64,000 nucleotides of DNA, taken from contig NZ_CP037422.1 in assembly GCF_007748175.1 (NCBI RefSeq), forward strand, positions 3,168,020 through 3,232,019. Reading direction: 5' to 3'. Made by a program: the position numbers and the translations under genes. Source of the stretch: Gimesia aquarii. Its GTDB lineage: Bacteria > Planctomycetota > Planctomycetia > Planctomycetales > Planctomycetaceae. The notes beneath the pieces were generated by a model, which was not told the DNA's origin, did not search any database, and saw nothing but the letters and a program-made list of their open reading frames with translations. Shown one piece after another: positions 30,088-41,200 of the stretch; positions within the stretch are counted from its first letter, which is position 1, and every line of letters begins with the position of its first letter.

Positions 30088-32517
30088 ATGACTTCCAAAC
30101 TGTTTCAAAATGCAATAGCAGCTTTGGTACTTGCTCTCATTTCCGGACTTTGCTTTCAAGTATTGTTGATTAACCCAAGTGATGTTCTCGTAGGATCGCA
30201 AGATAACGGCCATAACGATACGACAAACACCTTCATTGCATTAAAAAACTATCAAAAAGACTCGATTGAACGACAACAACATATTCCGTATTGGAATCCT
30301 TACTCCTTACTGGGAGTTCCTGTTCTAGGAAATCCTCAAACATCGCTATTTTATCCAGGCAACTGGATATTCTTTTTTACAAATGCGCTATCCACAATGA
30401 GTTGGGTTCTCATATTTCATCACTGGTGGGCCGGGTGGGGTACCTATCTACTCGCTCGAAAATATCAGTTGAACTTTTTCAGTTCTATATTATCAGGAAT
30501 CATCTTTCTGGCTGCGCCCTACTTTGTCGCCAAAACGGGAGAGGGCCATTTTACATCGATCACTCAAATTGCCTGGTTCCCTTGGATTTTTTATGGCTAT
30601 GAACTTTTGATCGAAGGTCGCAAAAAAGCACCTGCTGTCATGGCTATTTTCATTGCTCTCGCTTTTTTCTGCGGACATGTTCAAGAAGTTTACTACCTGC
30701 TTCTCTTTTTAACAGCTTCCATCGTGATCGAATCTGTAATCGCTTTCTTTCAGAAAAATAGGAAAGTCGATTCTGATCAACTCGTTCATGATCAAATCAA
30801 ACCTGAGAAGAGTAGTATTTCCTATTCAGCCGGTAGCTTACTCAAGAGTTGGCTAATCACCGGAATTTTAACAGTCGGGCTGGTCGCCATTGATCTGGTA
30901 CCAGTTTATATTTACACCCAGCAAGCGGTCAGAGCCAGTGGTATTGATGCCATAGCGTTGAAAAGCGGGAGTCTCTCCCTTCCGAGCTTGTTACAGTTAC
31001 TGGATCCCTTTGTATGGGGAGGGCCAGATCACTACAGAGGGTCAGGTGGATATTATTGGGAAGCGGTTTGTTATTTTGGTTGTCTGCCTTTGCTACTCGC
31101 GTGCGTAGGGATATTGACTTCGATCCGAAACCGAACTGTTCTTCGATTGTTTTTGATTGGTTTGACTTCGTTTCTGTTGGCGTTCGGCCCTCATTTGCAA
31201 TTCTATACATTGCTATATGACATCGTTCCCGGATTTTCCATGTTCCGAATGCCTGCGCGGTTACTGTGGATCTGCTCGCTAATCATTGCCTTGCTGGCAG
31301 GCTTTGGCTGTGAATCAATTATGTCGTTATGCCTTAATACTGTTAAAAAGAGATATCGAATTCTCTCTTTAATTGGCTTGGTCACCACCTCACTTCTCTT
31401 ATTTTATCTGATTTATTCATCGCAAGGTGTCATTTCTTTCGAAGTTGCCCCTCAACAAGTATTTAAGATCCAACTCATCTCATTTTTCGTTGCTGTTCTA
31501 ACGCTTTCAATCGCAGTTTTTTCAGCATCTTTCTCACATAAATCAGCCATCTGTGGATCTCTACTGCTTTGTGTTGTTGCTACGGGAGAACTTACTCTGC
31601 ATAGCAATCATATTTTAAGATCAATTCCACAATCATCGTTTCGAGCAGAAACAAAAATCACGAAGTTCTTGAAAGCAAATCTGGGACAACACAGAGTCCT
31701 CGTCGGCCAAAAGCTAATGAGTGATCGAGAAGCATGGGATAACCAGATACTCAAAGTTCAAGGATATGAGCCAGTACCTCTTGTACGTCTTGGGTTATTG
31801 GCGGCGGCGGCCTTTCCTCAACCGGATGCTGCACTGATGATGGCGGGATATAGTAAGCCACAGCTTTCTACAGCACGCAAACCAATCTTAGATCTCATGA
31901 GCGTGAAATACGCTGTTTTGGAAACTGAGAAACCTATTGAAATCGATGGCTGGAAAATCGTTGATCAAGGATCCATCCCTGAGGAGTTTGCTTTGCGAGA
32001 TTCCGAACCAGCCACATTACCGTACCTGATTCTCGAAAACGTGAATCCATTACCAAGAGCATATTTAATTGGAAATACCAAAACCTTAAATCCCAATGAA
32101 CCAAGTAAACAAATCGTCGAAACCATCGCAAAACTACAGCCAAAGAATGAAGTATTCCTGCAAGCTGATATCCTGCCCCAAGGCAAACGGCAATCCTATA
32201 AAGCAGCTACCATTAAGAGTGCAGGCCCTGATCACCTGGAAATACAGGCTGAGTTAGATACACCAGGCTATCTTATTCTCTCCGACATTTATTACCCGGG
32301 CTGGTCTGCACATGTCAAAGATAAATCAATTCCAATTTTACCTGCCAATTTTTCATTGCGAGCGATTCCTCTTCCAGCCGGTAAACATGTGGTTCAACTC
32401 TCATTCACTCCGCCAGGATTCAAGATTGGTCGCATCATTTCGCTGACCACTCTCGCTGTGATACTCATCTTATTGCTAATGTCTTCACGTTCGTCCAAAG
32501 AGGTTAAGCCGAACTAA
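30088..32517 (+). CDS. YfhO-like polytopic membrane protein
   Basis: The ATG at 30088 is chosen over the upstream TTG (30073). About 809 aa with roughly a dozen hydrophobic spans in the first 550 residues. The sequence contains YWNPYSLLGVPVLGNPQTSLFYP after the first span, typical of YfhO/GT-C proteins in which an acidic first loop (GSQDNGHNDTTN) precedes. The C-terminal soluble domain ends with the YfhO-type segment YLILSDIYYPGWSAHV and LPAGKHVVQLSFTPPGFKIG, then a final span. YfhO family proteins are thought to glycosylate envelope polymers using lipid-linked sugars. It is convergent with the GT39-like gene (73 bp apart). Confidence 0.8.
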   Translation: MTSKLFQNAIAALVLALISGLCFQVLLINPSDVLVGSQDNGHNDTTNTFIALKNYQKDSIERQQHIPYWNPYSLLGVPVLGNPQTSLFYPGNWIFFFTNALSTMSWVLIFHHWWAGWGTYLLARKYQLNFFSSILSGIIFLAAPYFVAKTGEGHFTSITQIAWFPWIFYGYELLIEGRKKAPAVMAIFIALAFFCGHVQEVYYLLLFLTASIVIESVIAFFQKNRKVDSDQLVHDQIKPEKSSISYSAGSLLKSWLITGILTVGLVAIDLVPVYIYTQQAVRASGIDAIALKSGSLSLPSLLQLLDPFVWGGPDHYRGSGGYYWEAVCYFGCLPLLLACVGILTSIRNRTVLRLFLIGLTSFLLAFGPHLQFYTLLYDIVPGFSMFRMPARLLWICSLIIALLAGFGCESIMSLCLNTVKKRYRILSLIGLVTTSLLLFYLIYSSQGVISFEVAPQQVFKIQLISFFVAVLTLSIAVFSASFSHKSAICGSLLLCVVATGELTLHSNHILRSIPQSSFRAETKITKFLKANLGQHRVLVGQKLMSDREAWDNQILKVQGYEPVPLVRLGLLAAAAFPQPDAALMMAGYSKPQLSTARKPILDLMSVKYAVLETEKPIEIDGWKIVDQGSIPEEFALRDSEPATLPYLILENVNPLPRAYLIGNTKTLNPNEPSKQIVETIAKLQPKNEVFLQADILPQGKRQSYKAATIKSAGPDHLEIQAELDTPGYLILSDIYYPGWSAHVKDKSIPILPANFSLRAIPLPAGKHVVQLSFTPPGFKIGRIISLTTLAVILILLLMSSRSSKEVKPN

Positions 32518-32590
32518 TGCTGTTGGTCTTTGAGAAATCAACAGAACAAATATGATAAATGTTGTGTTACTGCAATCATGGTTTCTTTGA

Positions 32591-34345
32591 CTAGCCTGAC
32601 TGTTTTGTCTGCTTCTTTTTTTTCTGTTGTCGATAGTACTCTTTGACTTGTGCCTCAGTGGGAAGATTTCCAACTCCCACAAATCTCCCGATAGGGCGCT
32701 CAATTTTATGAACCAGATATCTTCCTGAACGAAAAACAACGGGATGCGACCAGGGATAAGCACCTTTCAGACTGACTGGATAATCTGTAGGTGTCGTTTG
32801 TTTTGGGTCAGGTGATATAGCTAAAGCCATTTGTCTATTAAAACCGCTATCGATCAGGTCAGTCACAACGTATTTCTGTTGGCTTTCATTCACAGCCTTA
32901 TAAAGTTCTTTGCGATGATTAGGACAAAAAATCAATACAGAATCAAAAAAGACAAATCGGGTAGCTGGCCTGACAGCAAGCTCAGGGTATAAATAAACCA
33001 GCGTACTGTTATAACAGTGCAATTGCCCATCCTTTAAATTTTGTGATTGCAGAAATTGTTTTACAGCATCCAGATCTTTCCAGTCCACTTGCACTAACAG
33101 AGCTAGCTGTGACTTTAATTCCGCATTGCTGGAGTTCAATAAACAAGTTTTCCACAACATCATGCGGTTTGGTCTGAATCCAGGGAATGATAAGACAACC
33201 ATCATCAGAAAGAATGCCAATCCACTTTTCCATCCCCAGTTAAGCCCCTCATTCTGATATCGATTGTCCAAATATCCTCCAATAAGGGTGATTGCTAATA
33301 AGAGAGAAGGAGGATGCACATAATCAAACAAATGTTGAAAAGCAAAAGATTGAACGACCCAGCCTAAATACATTAAAGCCAACAATACTGAATCTCGCTT
33401 CCCAGATTCAACGAGAGTATCACGTTCGGAGTTACCTCTATATTTCCAATAGTCCCTGATAGCCATCAAAGCGAGAGGCACAGCAATTAAATGCAGAAAA
33501 ACCCAGGGGTAAAATCGGTATAAAAACTGAGCAAATCGTAGAGGTTCCCATCCTGCTTTACGCGCTGCGACATACTCTGGATTCCATTCAGTAAAGGTCT
33601 CATAAAACGCAGGCCAGGCGCCATTCTGCCACATCCAGTAACTTCCTGCTGCTCCCAAAGCTAAGCCGCCCAACAGTAAACCAGAAAAATCGATCAGCAT
33701 TTTTTTAGGTTGTCGTATTATGAACAGTGATCCAATCCAAACACATAAGGCTGGTACTGCTACAAAGGGCTTGATCCAAAAAGCGGTTGCCCACAAGAGA
33801 CCTTCCAGGAAAGCCCATCTCCATACAGACGCGAACGAACGCTTACCTGCTGTCTGTCTATTCTCAATGAGTTGATCGCTTTGTCTACGTCTTAACCACA
33901 CCGCAGCCAAAGCGGGAAAGAGAATCAATGTATCTCGCTGAAAGTGAGACCATTCTGAGATCGAAAAGTAAAATGAAAATAAAGCAATACCGATCCAAAT
34001 CATGCCGGTCATAGAGAGTTGGTTTCGACGATTCCACAACATCAAAAGCAAGGCACTGCCGCTGAAAATGATCAAATCTACAATCCGAATCGCGTCAGAA
34101 CTCATCCCGACTAAAGAACGAACCAGCATGTGTAACCATACGATTCCCGGCAGATTCGTCTCAAACATATCTTTGTATAAAACCCCATCATTAAGAGCCA
34201 TTTGCGCTTGAAGGTCATATAAGACGACATCTGTTGCTAAAGGCATCCTGATAAACAATGGGACATTCAAGATCAGAATCAGAAAAAAAATAATAAGAGC
34301 AACCCAGGTTAAGCCTGTGATTTGCCGGGCTGGCTGGCTTTCCAC
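32591..34345 (-). CDS. GT39-like membrane glycosyltransferase (PMT/ArnT type)
   Basis: The GTG at 34345 has GGAG 8 nt upstream and is preferred over the TTG at 34351. 584 aa with about ten hydrophobic spans. The first periplasmic loop has the PMT/ArnT-like arrangement with an Asp and an aromatic before YKDMFETNLPGIVWLH, the segment usually involved in lipid-phosphate sugar use. The C-terminal soluble part is shorter than in ArnT. Acceptor and donor unknown. It is divergent from the methyltransferase-GT2 pair, so all these genes may serve one envelope glycan pathway. Confidence 0.75.
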   Translation of the reverse strand: MESQPARQITGLTWVALIIFFLILILNVPLFIRMPLATDVVLYDLQAQMALNDGVLYKDMFETNLPGIVWLHMLVRSLVGMSSDAIRIVDLIIFSGSALLLMLWNRRNQLSMTGMIWIGIALFSFYFSISEWSHFQRDTLILFPALAAVWLRRRQSDQLIENRQTAGKRSFASVWRWAFLEGLLWATAFWIKPFVAVPALCVWIGSLFIIRQPKKMLIDFSGLLLGGLALGAAGSYWMWQNGAWPAFYETFTEWNPEYVAARKAGWEPLRFAQFLYRFYPWVFLHLIAVPLALMAIRDYWKYRGNSERDTLVESGKRDSVLLALMYLGWVVQSFAFQHLFDYVHPPSLLLAITLIGGYLDNRYQNEGLNWGWKSGLAFFLMMVVLSFPGFRPNRMMLWKTCLLNSSNAELKSQLALLVQVDWKDLDAVKQFLQSQNLKDGQLHCYNSTLVYLYPELAVRPATRFVFFDSVLIFCPNHRKELYKAVNESQQKYVVTDLIDSGFNRQMALAISPDPKQTTPTDYPVSLKGAYPWSHPVVFRSGRYLVHKIERPIGRFVGVGNLPTEAQVKEYYRQQKKKKQTKQSG

Positions 34346-34405
34346 AATCAATACTCCACATATTTACACATATTACTGCTGTCATGAGAACCAGATGGAG
34401 CCAAT

Positions 34406-34430
34406 ACTATAGACGGCATAAACACTATAG
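34406..34430. repeat. ACTATAG direct repeat in divergent gap
   Basis: ACTATAG occurs at 34406-34412 and 34424-34430, an 18-bp period, between the divergent GT39-like and methyltransferase genes. It might be a binding site; the sequence also resembles -10 boxes. Weak. Confidence 0.25.
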
Positions 34431-34593
34431 GTAAAATAAATCCTTGTAGATTGGATGAAAAACTGCCATTTTTGTGGAGAAACAGGAAGAGTTGTCCTAT
34501 TTGCACTGTTATGCTGGGCTTAGTAGGCCATTTTTTTAGTCAGAGATCTTATTACGATTTTATTTTAAAACCCATAACGAAAACAGAAGAATT

Positions 34594-35325
34594 GTGGATC
34601 CCGGACATCTCACTGAACTTATTGAATTAGAAGAGAATTATTGGTGGCACGTTGCTAAACGTAAGTTGGTAACTGAAATTCTAACCTCCGAATTTCCCGC
34701 TCCCGGCTTAATTATCGAAGGGGGAATTGGTTCTGCACGTAACTTACTGGAATTCAGCCAACTAGGATACGAAGTGACTGGATTTGACCTCATGGAAGAT
34801 GCAGTAGAACATGGGCGTTCGCGTGGATTAAACAATCTCTTCGTACACGAACTCAGTCAACCTTGGCCCGTTCCTCCGGCCACTGCAAAAGCGGTGCTTC
34901 TGTTAGATGTCATGGAGCATATGGAGAACCCGGTTCAGTTATTAAAAAATGCTAAGGAAACATTAGCTGACAATGGTGGGATCATTATTACAGTCCCCGC
35001 TTACCCCATGCTCTATTCGGACTGGGATCGAAAATTGGGACATTTCCGACGCTACACAAAATCAAAATTTCGTGAACATGCTGAGCAAGCAGGCTTGAAA
35101 GTAAAATGGTTGACATACTGGAATTCGTTTACTTTACCCGCTGCTATAGCGATTAGAGGAAAAGATAAAATTCTGAAACGTACTGATGATTCTCCTCCGC
35201 GCTTTGCCAGAGTTTCACGATTTACAAACGCCTGTCTGAAATCGTGTGCCAATATTGAACGTAAACTAATTCATTCGACAGGAGTCCCATTTGGCCTTTC
35301 ACTGGTAGGAGTATTGGTCAAATGA
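34594..35325 (+). CDS. Class I SAM-dependent methyltransferase
   Basis: 243 aa with a GTG start (no strong ribosome binding site). The SAM-binding motif I is IEGGIGSARNLLEF, motif II an acidic residue in GFDLMEDAVEHG, and motif IV-like LLLDVMEHMENP, followed by GGIIITVPAYPMLYSDWD. The family (UbiE/COQ5-like) acts on many small molecules and sugars. The WDRKLGHFRRYTK segment is frequent in methyltransferases coupled to lipid-linked sugar synthesis. Its stop overlaps the start of the GT2 gene (4 bp), so the two products probably act together. Confidence 0.85.
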   Translation: MDPGHLTELIELEENYWWHVAKRKLVTEILTSEFPAPGLIIEGGIGSARNLLEFSQLGYEVTGFDLMEDAVEHGRSRGLNNLFVHELSQPWPVPPATAKAVLLLDVMEHMENPVQLLKNAKETLADNGGIIITVPAYPMLYSDWDRKLGHFRRYTKSKFREHAEQAGLKVKWLTYWNSFTLPAAIAIRGKDKILKRTDDSPPRFARVSRFTNACLKSCANIERKLIHSTGVPFGLSLVGVLVK

Positions 35326-36392
35326 ATGAATGTAATCATGAACATTCTCATTCTGTGAGGAAACCGATTGCAGATGCCCTGATTTCGGTTGTTCTACCTG
35401 TGTTTAATGAGCAGGATGTGCTACCGCAATTACTACAAGCTGTTGAAGATTCATTACAAACAGCAGGATGTCAATATGAAATTATCTTTGTTAACGATGG
35501 ATCGTCCGACAAAAGTGGAATCATTCTTGATGATCTTGCCGAATTAAATTCTCGTGTTAGAGTCGTCCATTTCGCCAAAAATTTTGGACATCAGGCAGCA
35601 GTTCAAGCGGGTTTGCTGCACACAACCGGTGATGCCATTGTGATTATGGACTCTGATATGCAAGATTGTCCTAAAGCCATCATTGACTTTATCATGCACT
35701 GGCAAGCGGGATATGATGTTGTTTACGCGGTACGTACAGAACGAAAAGAGAATATTGTAAAACGGTGGGCGTTTCAAACTTTCCATAAAATTCTGAATCT
35801 GATTTCCAGTACTCCCATTCCACGTGATGCTGGCAATTTTGGTTTAATTGACTGTAAAGTAGCCATTCAAATCGCACAGCTTCACGATCGAGACCGCTAC
35901 TTTCCCGGACTCCGATCCTGGGTTGGTTATCGTCAGATAGGTGTTACGGTAGAACGCCTGGCCCGTTATGACGAAAATCCTCGCGTGTCTTTTATTCAAC
36001 TGTGCCGCTTAGCAAAAACCGCTATTTTTTCCTTTTCTTTTTTACCACTTACGATTTTTTATGTGATCGCCGCCTTATCAGCTGTTGTCTGTATCGGACT
36101 GATTTCCTTTGTGCTTTATCATAAGCTATTCACTGAGTTAGCAATTCCTGGCTGGGCTTCGACTACAATTACCGCATCATTTTTCGGAGCGCTGAATGCA
36201 TTAGGAATTGGAATTCTCGGTGAATATGTCACCCGAATTTATGACCAGGTAAGAGCCCGGCCGATGTTCATTGTTGGATCTAAAACCAATTTTGACTCAC
36301 CTGAAATCGAAGCGCCACTACTAGCCAAACTAGAAAAAAATCAAATCGCTAAAGAAGATGACGCTCTTGATGCTGCCGAAAATTTTTCTTAG
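35322..36392 (+). CDS. GT2 glycosyltransferase (dolichol-phosphate mannosyltransferase / ArnC-GtrB type)
   Basis: 356 aa. The GT-A domain has VVLPVFNEQDVL at the start, the nucleotide-binding VNDGSSDKSG, the metal motif MDSDMQD, and GNFGLIDCKV with RDRYFPGLRSWVGY, as in GtrB/ArnC/DPM enzymes. Two C-terminal membrane spans (about residues 240-262 and 275-300) fit the GtrB arrangement. These enzymes load a sugar on polyprenyl phosphate, which GT-C enzymes then use; two GT-C-like proteins lie just upstream. Start overlaps the methyltransferase stop. Confidence 0.88.
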   Translation: MNECNHEHSHSVRKPIADALISVVLPVFNEQDVLPQLLQAVEDSLQTAGCQYEIIFVNDGSSDKSGIILDDLAELNSRVRVVHFAKNFGHQAAVQAGLLHTTGDAIVIMDSDMQDCPKAIIDFIMHWQAGYDVVYAVRTERKENIVKRWAFQTFHKILNLISSTPIPRDAGNFGLIDCKVAIQIAQLHDRDRYFPGLRSWVGYRQIGVTVERLARYDENPRVSFIQLCRLAKTAIFSFSFLPLTIFYVIAALSAVVCIGLISFVLYHKLFTELAIPGWASTTITASFFGALNALGIGILGEYVTRIYDQVRARPMFIVGSKTNFDSPEIEAPLLAKLEKNQIAKEDDALDAAENFS

Positions 36393-36419
36393 CAGATTTG
36401 TTCGAGATCAATCGAAGTC

Positions 36420-37739
36420 TTATTGAGTCGTCGGTTTCACAATGCTGACTGAATCTTGAAAACGTGAAGTGGGCTTTTCGCTACTTTGTTGATGCCGATC
36501 CACGTCTTTGTTCTGGGTAGTATGTAAGAGCCGTGGACGAAAGACAACCATGAGCAGCATCGGTAAGTACCACAGCAAATAAACGCTTCCTTGTTGAGGA
36601 TACCACAACAGCGTCGCAATAATGATAGCCGTCGAATGTGACATGAGATGGGCTAAATTCTTTCGACGCGGCCAAATCGTCAGACAGGCAATTAAGAGTA
36701 CAAAACCAATAAAGACGGGAATACGATAAGCCGATTCATAATCCCCCCAGAATCCGGGAATTTTTTGTCCTCCCTCAAATTTGAGAACTGACCAGTCGAT
36801 CGAACCAATTGTTTGTTTTGTAAATGAAAAGCGATCAACAGATGTCAGGATAAGACTACCTAATAAGATAATACCAACAACACTCCCGGACAAAGCAAAG
36901 CGTTTGAATCCATTTTTCCAATAAAAGCTGGCCCACAAAGGTAACAGAAATACGGGAAAAAACATGGCGCCACATGCCAGCCCCATAAAAATGCCCGATA
37001 GAATGGGTTTCTGGTAGGTCACAAACGCCCAAACCAGTAACGCAGCGGGCAGCACGTGATTTGCTTTACTTACATCATATGCAGTACATGGCAACAAAAG
37101 ATAAAGTAATGCCATCGCTAGTCCCAATTGAGTATCGGAAAAATGAACCTTTCCCATAATAATCAATCCTACCACGACAAAGGCATGCGCTAGAAACGCC
37201 ATAATGCGTGCTGCCAAAGTGGATGCATCCAGTCCGTTAACCATGGCAGTTGAAAGTGGAACAACAGGCGTCGCTAATAAACGAGCAGTTGGCCCGGCTT
37301 CAGGAGTTCTTTGTATTTGAGTTTTTGTGACATCTTGCATACTCAATAAATTATCTGCCTGCTTTACGGTTTGAATGGTTTCCGGTGCAGGGATTTCCGT
37401 GAATACGCGAATCATCAAAAAGGTGAATATTGAAATACACAGAAAAGCCATTCCGAAACTATTCAGATTCTGTTCACCACGCGGCCTGCGTTGAAAAAAA
37501 CAATCAACACTCATCCGAACCACAAATAACCCGGTTCCCACAAACAACCAGACATTCCCCAATATAGGATTGGTACCGACAAACAACAGACCTGGAGAAA
37601 TCGAAAGCAACAACAATAAGTCTAAATTGCGCAAGGACAGGATACGATCAAATCGGAAAAAGACCGCGATCGACAGCAACAAGGATAGATAGAACCATGT
37701 TGCTTCACTGACAAAATAATCGGGTAAGATGTGATCCAT
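36420..37739 (-). CDS. Polytopic membrane protein, possible GT-C-type
   Basis: 439 aa from ATG 37739; a GTG at 37772 would add 11 residues. Neither start has a strong ribosome binding site, though GGCGG lies upstream of the ATG. At least nine hydrophobic spans, an extended loop after the third span (about residues 115-170) with PETIQTVKQADNLLS, and a hydrophilic C-terminal tail rich in Ser/Gln/Lys. No catalytic motif is obvious. Its convergent position next to the GT2 gene suggests a role in the same glycan system; this is inference. Confidence 0.72.
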   Translation of the reverse strand: MDHILPDYFVSEATWFYLSLLLSIAVFFRFDRILSLRNLDLLLLLSISPGLLFVGTNPILGNVWLFVGTGLFVVRMSVDCFFQRRPRGEQNLNSFGMAFLCISIFTFLMIRVFTEIPAPETIQTVKQADNLLSMQDVTKTQIQRTPEAGPTARLLATPVVPLSTAMVNGLDASTLAARIMAFLAHAFVVVGLIIMGKVHFSDTQLGLAMALLYLLLPCTAYDVSKANHVLPAALLVWAFVTYQKPILSGIFMGLACGAMFFPVFLLPLWASFYWKNGFKRFALSGSVVGIILLGSLILTSVDRFSFTKQTIGSIDWSVLKFEGGQKIPGFWGDYESAYRIPVFIGFVLLIACLTIWPRRKNLAHLMSHSTAIIIATLLWYPQQGSVYLLWYLPMLLMVVFRPRLLHTTQNKDVDRHQQSSEKPTSRFQDSVSIVKPTTQ

Positions 37740-38250
37740 ACGTGAATACCGCCAGTGATTAGAATTGATCACCAGTCGAAACGATTCGTTGTTTGAGCGT
37801 CAAACAGGTCCCCTTGTTTTTACCCAAACTTTTACACCTATTCCAAGATTGATCTTTGAAATCAATGTTTAATCTTGATTAGAGGATTATTCTGCACTCA
37901 TTGTTTAAAGATTTGAAAATTATAACCAGTCGATTAATCGCATTTTTCTCAAGTTGGTAAAGATTCTGAATGCAACACGAGTCATTAGTACACATAAATA
38001 ATCTGACACACACTCTCATGATTTCAATCATTAGCCCATCAATATAGAAAAACTCGCATGATTTGCTTCATAAATATCATTTGCTAAACTCACATAGGAA
38101 TACTGTTTTTTTCAAATTTCACTTTGAAATTTGAAATCAATGCTGAGATGATAAAAAACAAATCAACGTTATTGGATCTGAGATTCCAACTCGAAATGGA
38201 AATGATTCTCACAGCTTATTACTCTACAAGACCTGCAGAGGAATCAAATT
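37740..38250. other. AT-rich divergent intergenic region
   Basis: About 510 bp between the membrane protein (-) and the PQQ-type gene (+). It carries one perfect 11-bp inverted repeat (38110-38136). The open frame starting at 38124 overlaps the PQQ gene in another frame and lacks coding character. Nothing else recognisable. Confidence 0.6.
38110..38136. promoter_or_regulatory. Perfect 11-bp inverted repeat
   Basis: TTTCAAATTTC-ACTTT-GAAATTTGAAA is a perfect palindrome with a 5-nt spacer, 114 bp before the PQQ-type gene. It is flanked by T on the 5' side and no T-run on the 3' side, so a protein-binding operator is more likely than a terminator. Confidence 0.45.
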
Positions 38251-41200
38251 ATGAATCGAACCAAAATATGCTCACTGTTTCTCATCTACTGTTTGTGTTT
38301 AGTGATTCATACTCCACTTCTGGCAGAAACCCCGAAAAATAAGCACACCGTTTCCTCCGATACTGATGCCTCTCTCAAAAAATTGAAATCGAATAAAGGA
38401 CTGTGTGTCGTTCTGGGACTACCTCAGGTAGATAAAGCGTCCTTCGTTGTCGAATTAGTTCAGAATACCAATTTACAAGTTTATTTTCAGTCAGAGTCAC
38501 AAGCAGAAGTGGCGCAAGTCCGCCGCTTGTCAGATGAAGCGGGACTATTAGGTCAACGTATTTTTGCTGATCGGGGAACGAAGAATGCCATTGCTCTGGC
38601 CAGTAATCTGGCTGATGTGATTTTCGTACAAAAAACCGCGGGAAATTGGGACTCTAAGACTGAACTCTTACGTGTCTTACGACCTCAGGGGATCGCTTTT
38701 TTATCGGACTCCAAAATAACAAAGCCAGTTCCCAAAGGAAATGATTATTGGGATCACCCCTATCATCGTCCCGATAACAACCCTCAATCGACTGATCAAA
38801 ATGCGCGATCTCCTTACCGCACCCAATTTCTGGCAAATCCCAAATTTTCACCAATGCCTGAAATATCCGTTGCAGCCGGAGGAAAAGTTTATAAAGCATT
38901 CGGCCACATTGCGCATAAAGAAAATCAAAACGCCATCTTAAACACTTTAATGTGCATCAATGCCTACAATGGAACCATTCTCTGGAAACGTAAGCTGCCA
39001 GAAGGTTTCATGATTCACCGTAACACTATGATCGGAACCGAAGATGCCTTGTATATGGCTGATAATGAATCCTGTAAAATCATTGATAGTGAAACGGGAA
39101 AGATCCGGGATGAAATCGTCATTGATGAGAAGATGGCCGATGGTCCTGTCTGGAAATGGATGGGTATGCAGAATGGTACACTGTATGCATTGATTGGCAA
39201 TAAAGAGGTTCAGGTGGACACTAAAAAATCTGCTAGACGCGGATTAGGACACTGGCCTTGGGGGATGTGGAAAGGGCATGATTATTCCGATCCCAAAAAC
39301 GCATTTGGTTTTGGTCGCACCTTTGTTGCCATCAATCCTGCCAACAAAAAGATCCTCTGGCATTTTCGTGAAAAAGACTATATCGACAGCCGCGGCGTCT
39401 GTATGAAAAATGACAATATTTATTACTACTGTCCAGACAAATTTCTAGCCTGTCTCAACATCAAAAATGGAAAACAAGTCTGGAAAAATGATGATAAAAA
39501 GCTGTTGGCTTCAATTGGCTCAAATCAAAAAGCGCAACATTATGTCACAGGCTACGCAACGACCACCTACTTGAAATGCAGTGACGACTATCTGTTTTTT
39601 GCAGGACCACAGCGATTACATCTCGTAACGGCATCCGCCGCTGATGGTTATTGGTTGTGGGAAAAAGAGCATGGAAATCTCCAATTAGTTTTGCGTGATG
39701 ACGGCATTTACGCTGCTGGTCCTAAAGAAACAGGTATGAAACTCGACTATGCAACCGGAGAGAAAATCGCTTCACTACCAACCCGCCGGGCTTGTACTCG
39801 AGCTACAGGAAGTGTCGACAGCATCTTTTTCCGTACTAGTGGAGGAACTGTTCGACTGGAAACGGACTCACATACTGCCCAGCATATTGCCCCTATGCGG
39901 CCTCCCTGTCAGGATGGAGTCATCGTTTCTAATGGCCTGTTATACTGGGGTCCCTGGATGTGCGGTTGCCAGTTGTCTCTGTATGGACACATTTGCTTGG
40001 GCCCTGAAAAGAATTCCTCTACGCCATCCGCTCAAACTCCTCCACGAAGAGTGACTTATACAAGTAAACTGTCAGATGTCGAATCGCTATCAGTCCAGAA
40101 TGATGACTGGCCTGTTTTTCGTGGTGACAATCGGCAATCTTCCACGACGAAATCCCCCATTCCGATGAAATCAAAACTTGCCTGGACAGCACAAGTAACA
40201 AAGTCCTCATTACCTACGGCACCTATTGTCGCAGGAGAAATGATTTTTGTGGGCGACCGGAATGGCGTTATCAGTGCATTTGATATGCAGGGTAAATTGA
40301 TCTGGAAACGATATACCGGAGGCGCTATTTATTATCCACCGACCGTCAACAACCACCGCCTTTTTGTTGGTTCAGCTGATGGGCGAGTTTATGCATATGA
40401 AGCAAAAACAGGAAAACCTCTCTGGTCTTTTCGAGTGGCACCGCATCAACGTCTGATTCCTGTTTATGGTAAATTGATTTCAACCTGGCCTGTCGCTGGT
40501 GGCGTCGTCGTTCAAGACGATACGGTTTACGCTGTAGCAGGAATTGCGCACTTTGATGGCACGCATGTCGTTGCTTTAAATTCAATTACTGGTGAATTGA
40601 AACAGGAAAATAATTCCTCAGGTGCATTATCACAAGAAGTAAATAGTGGGATCAGTCTGCAGGGAAGCTTATACATCGAGGAAGATGAGCTCAGGTTCCT
40701 GGCAGGGGGCGTCTATGAAACAGCCCGTTATGACCTGAAAACATTAAAGTGTCTTAATTCTCCCAGTACTGAAGTTCGATCACAGTATCGAACTGCATTT
40801 TATCCCTACTATCCTGGTTACGGTAAATATCTATCGATTGAACACATGCTAAATGACCGACGGGAACTGGTCCATGACGCCAGTTATGAAGGAAGCGTTT
40901 TTACCAATCTTACTTTAAAAGAAGCGCTTCCCCCTGGTGCCCCTAAAGCGAAAAAAGAAGCAGCTCGCTGGTTAAGTATGCGTGCTCGACGAACAGGGCA
41001 AGCTTACAAACGTAAAAATCTCTGGGAAGATCAGAAACAACGCCGTTTTACCAGTTTTATCGTCTCTCCTGAAACACTCCTGGTAGCCGGTCATCCAGAT
41101 TCAAAACCAGAGTCACCTTTCCTGACAGCCATCAATATTAATGAAGGTACAGATCTCTGGACCCACAAGCTACCAGCTTTGGCAGTGAAGGGGGGAACTG

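Noticed and set aside
38124-38342. Small + frame before the PQQ-type gene
   Set aside because: It overlaps the well-supported signal peptide start of that gene, lacks a ribosome binding site and covers the palindrome.
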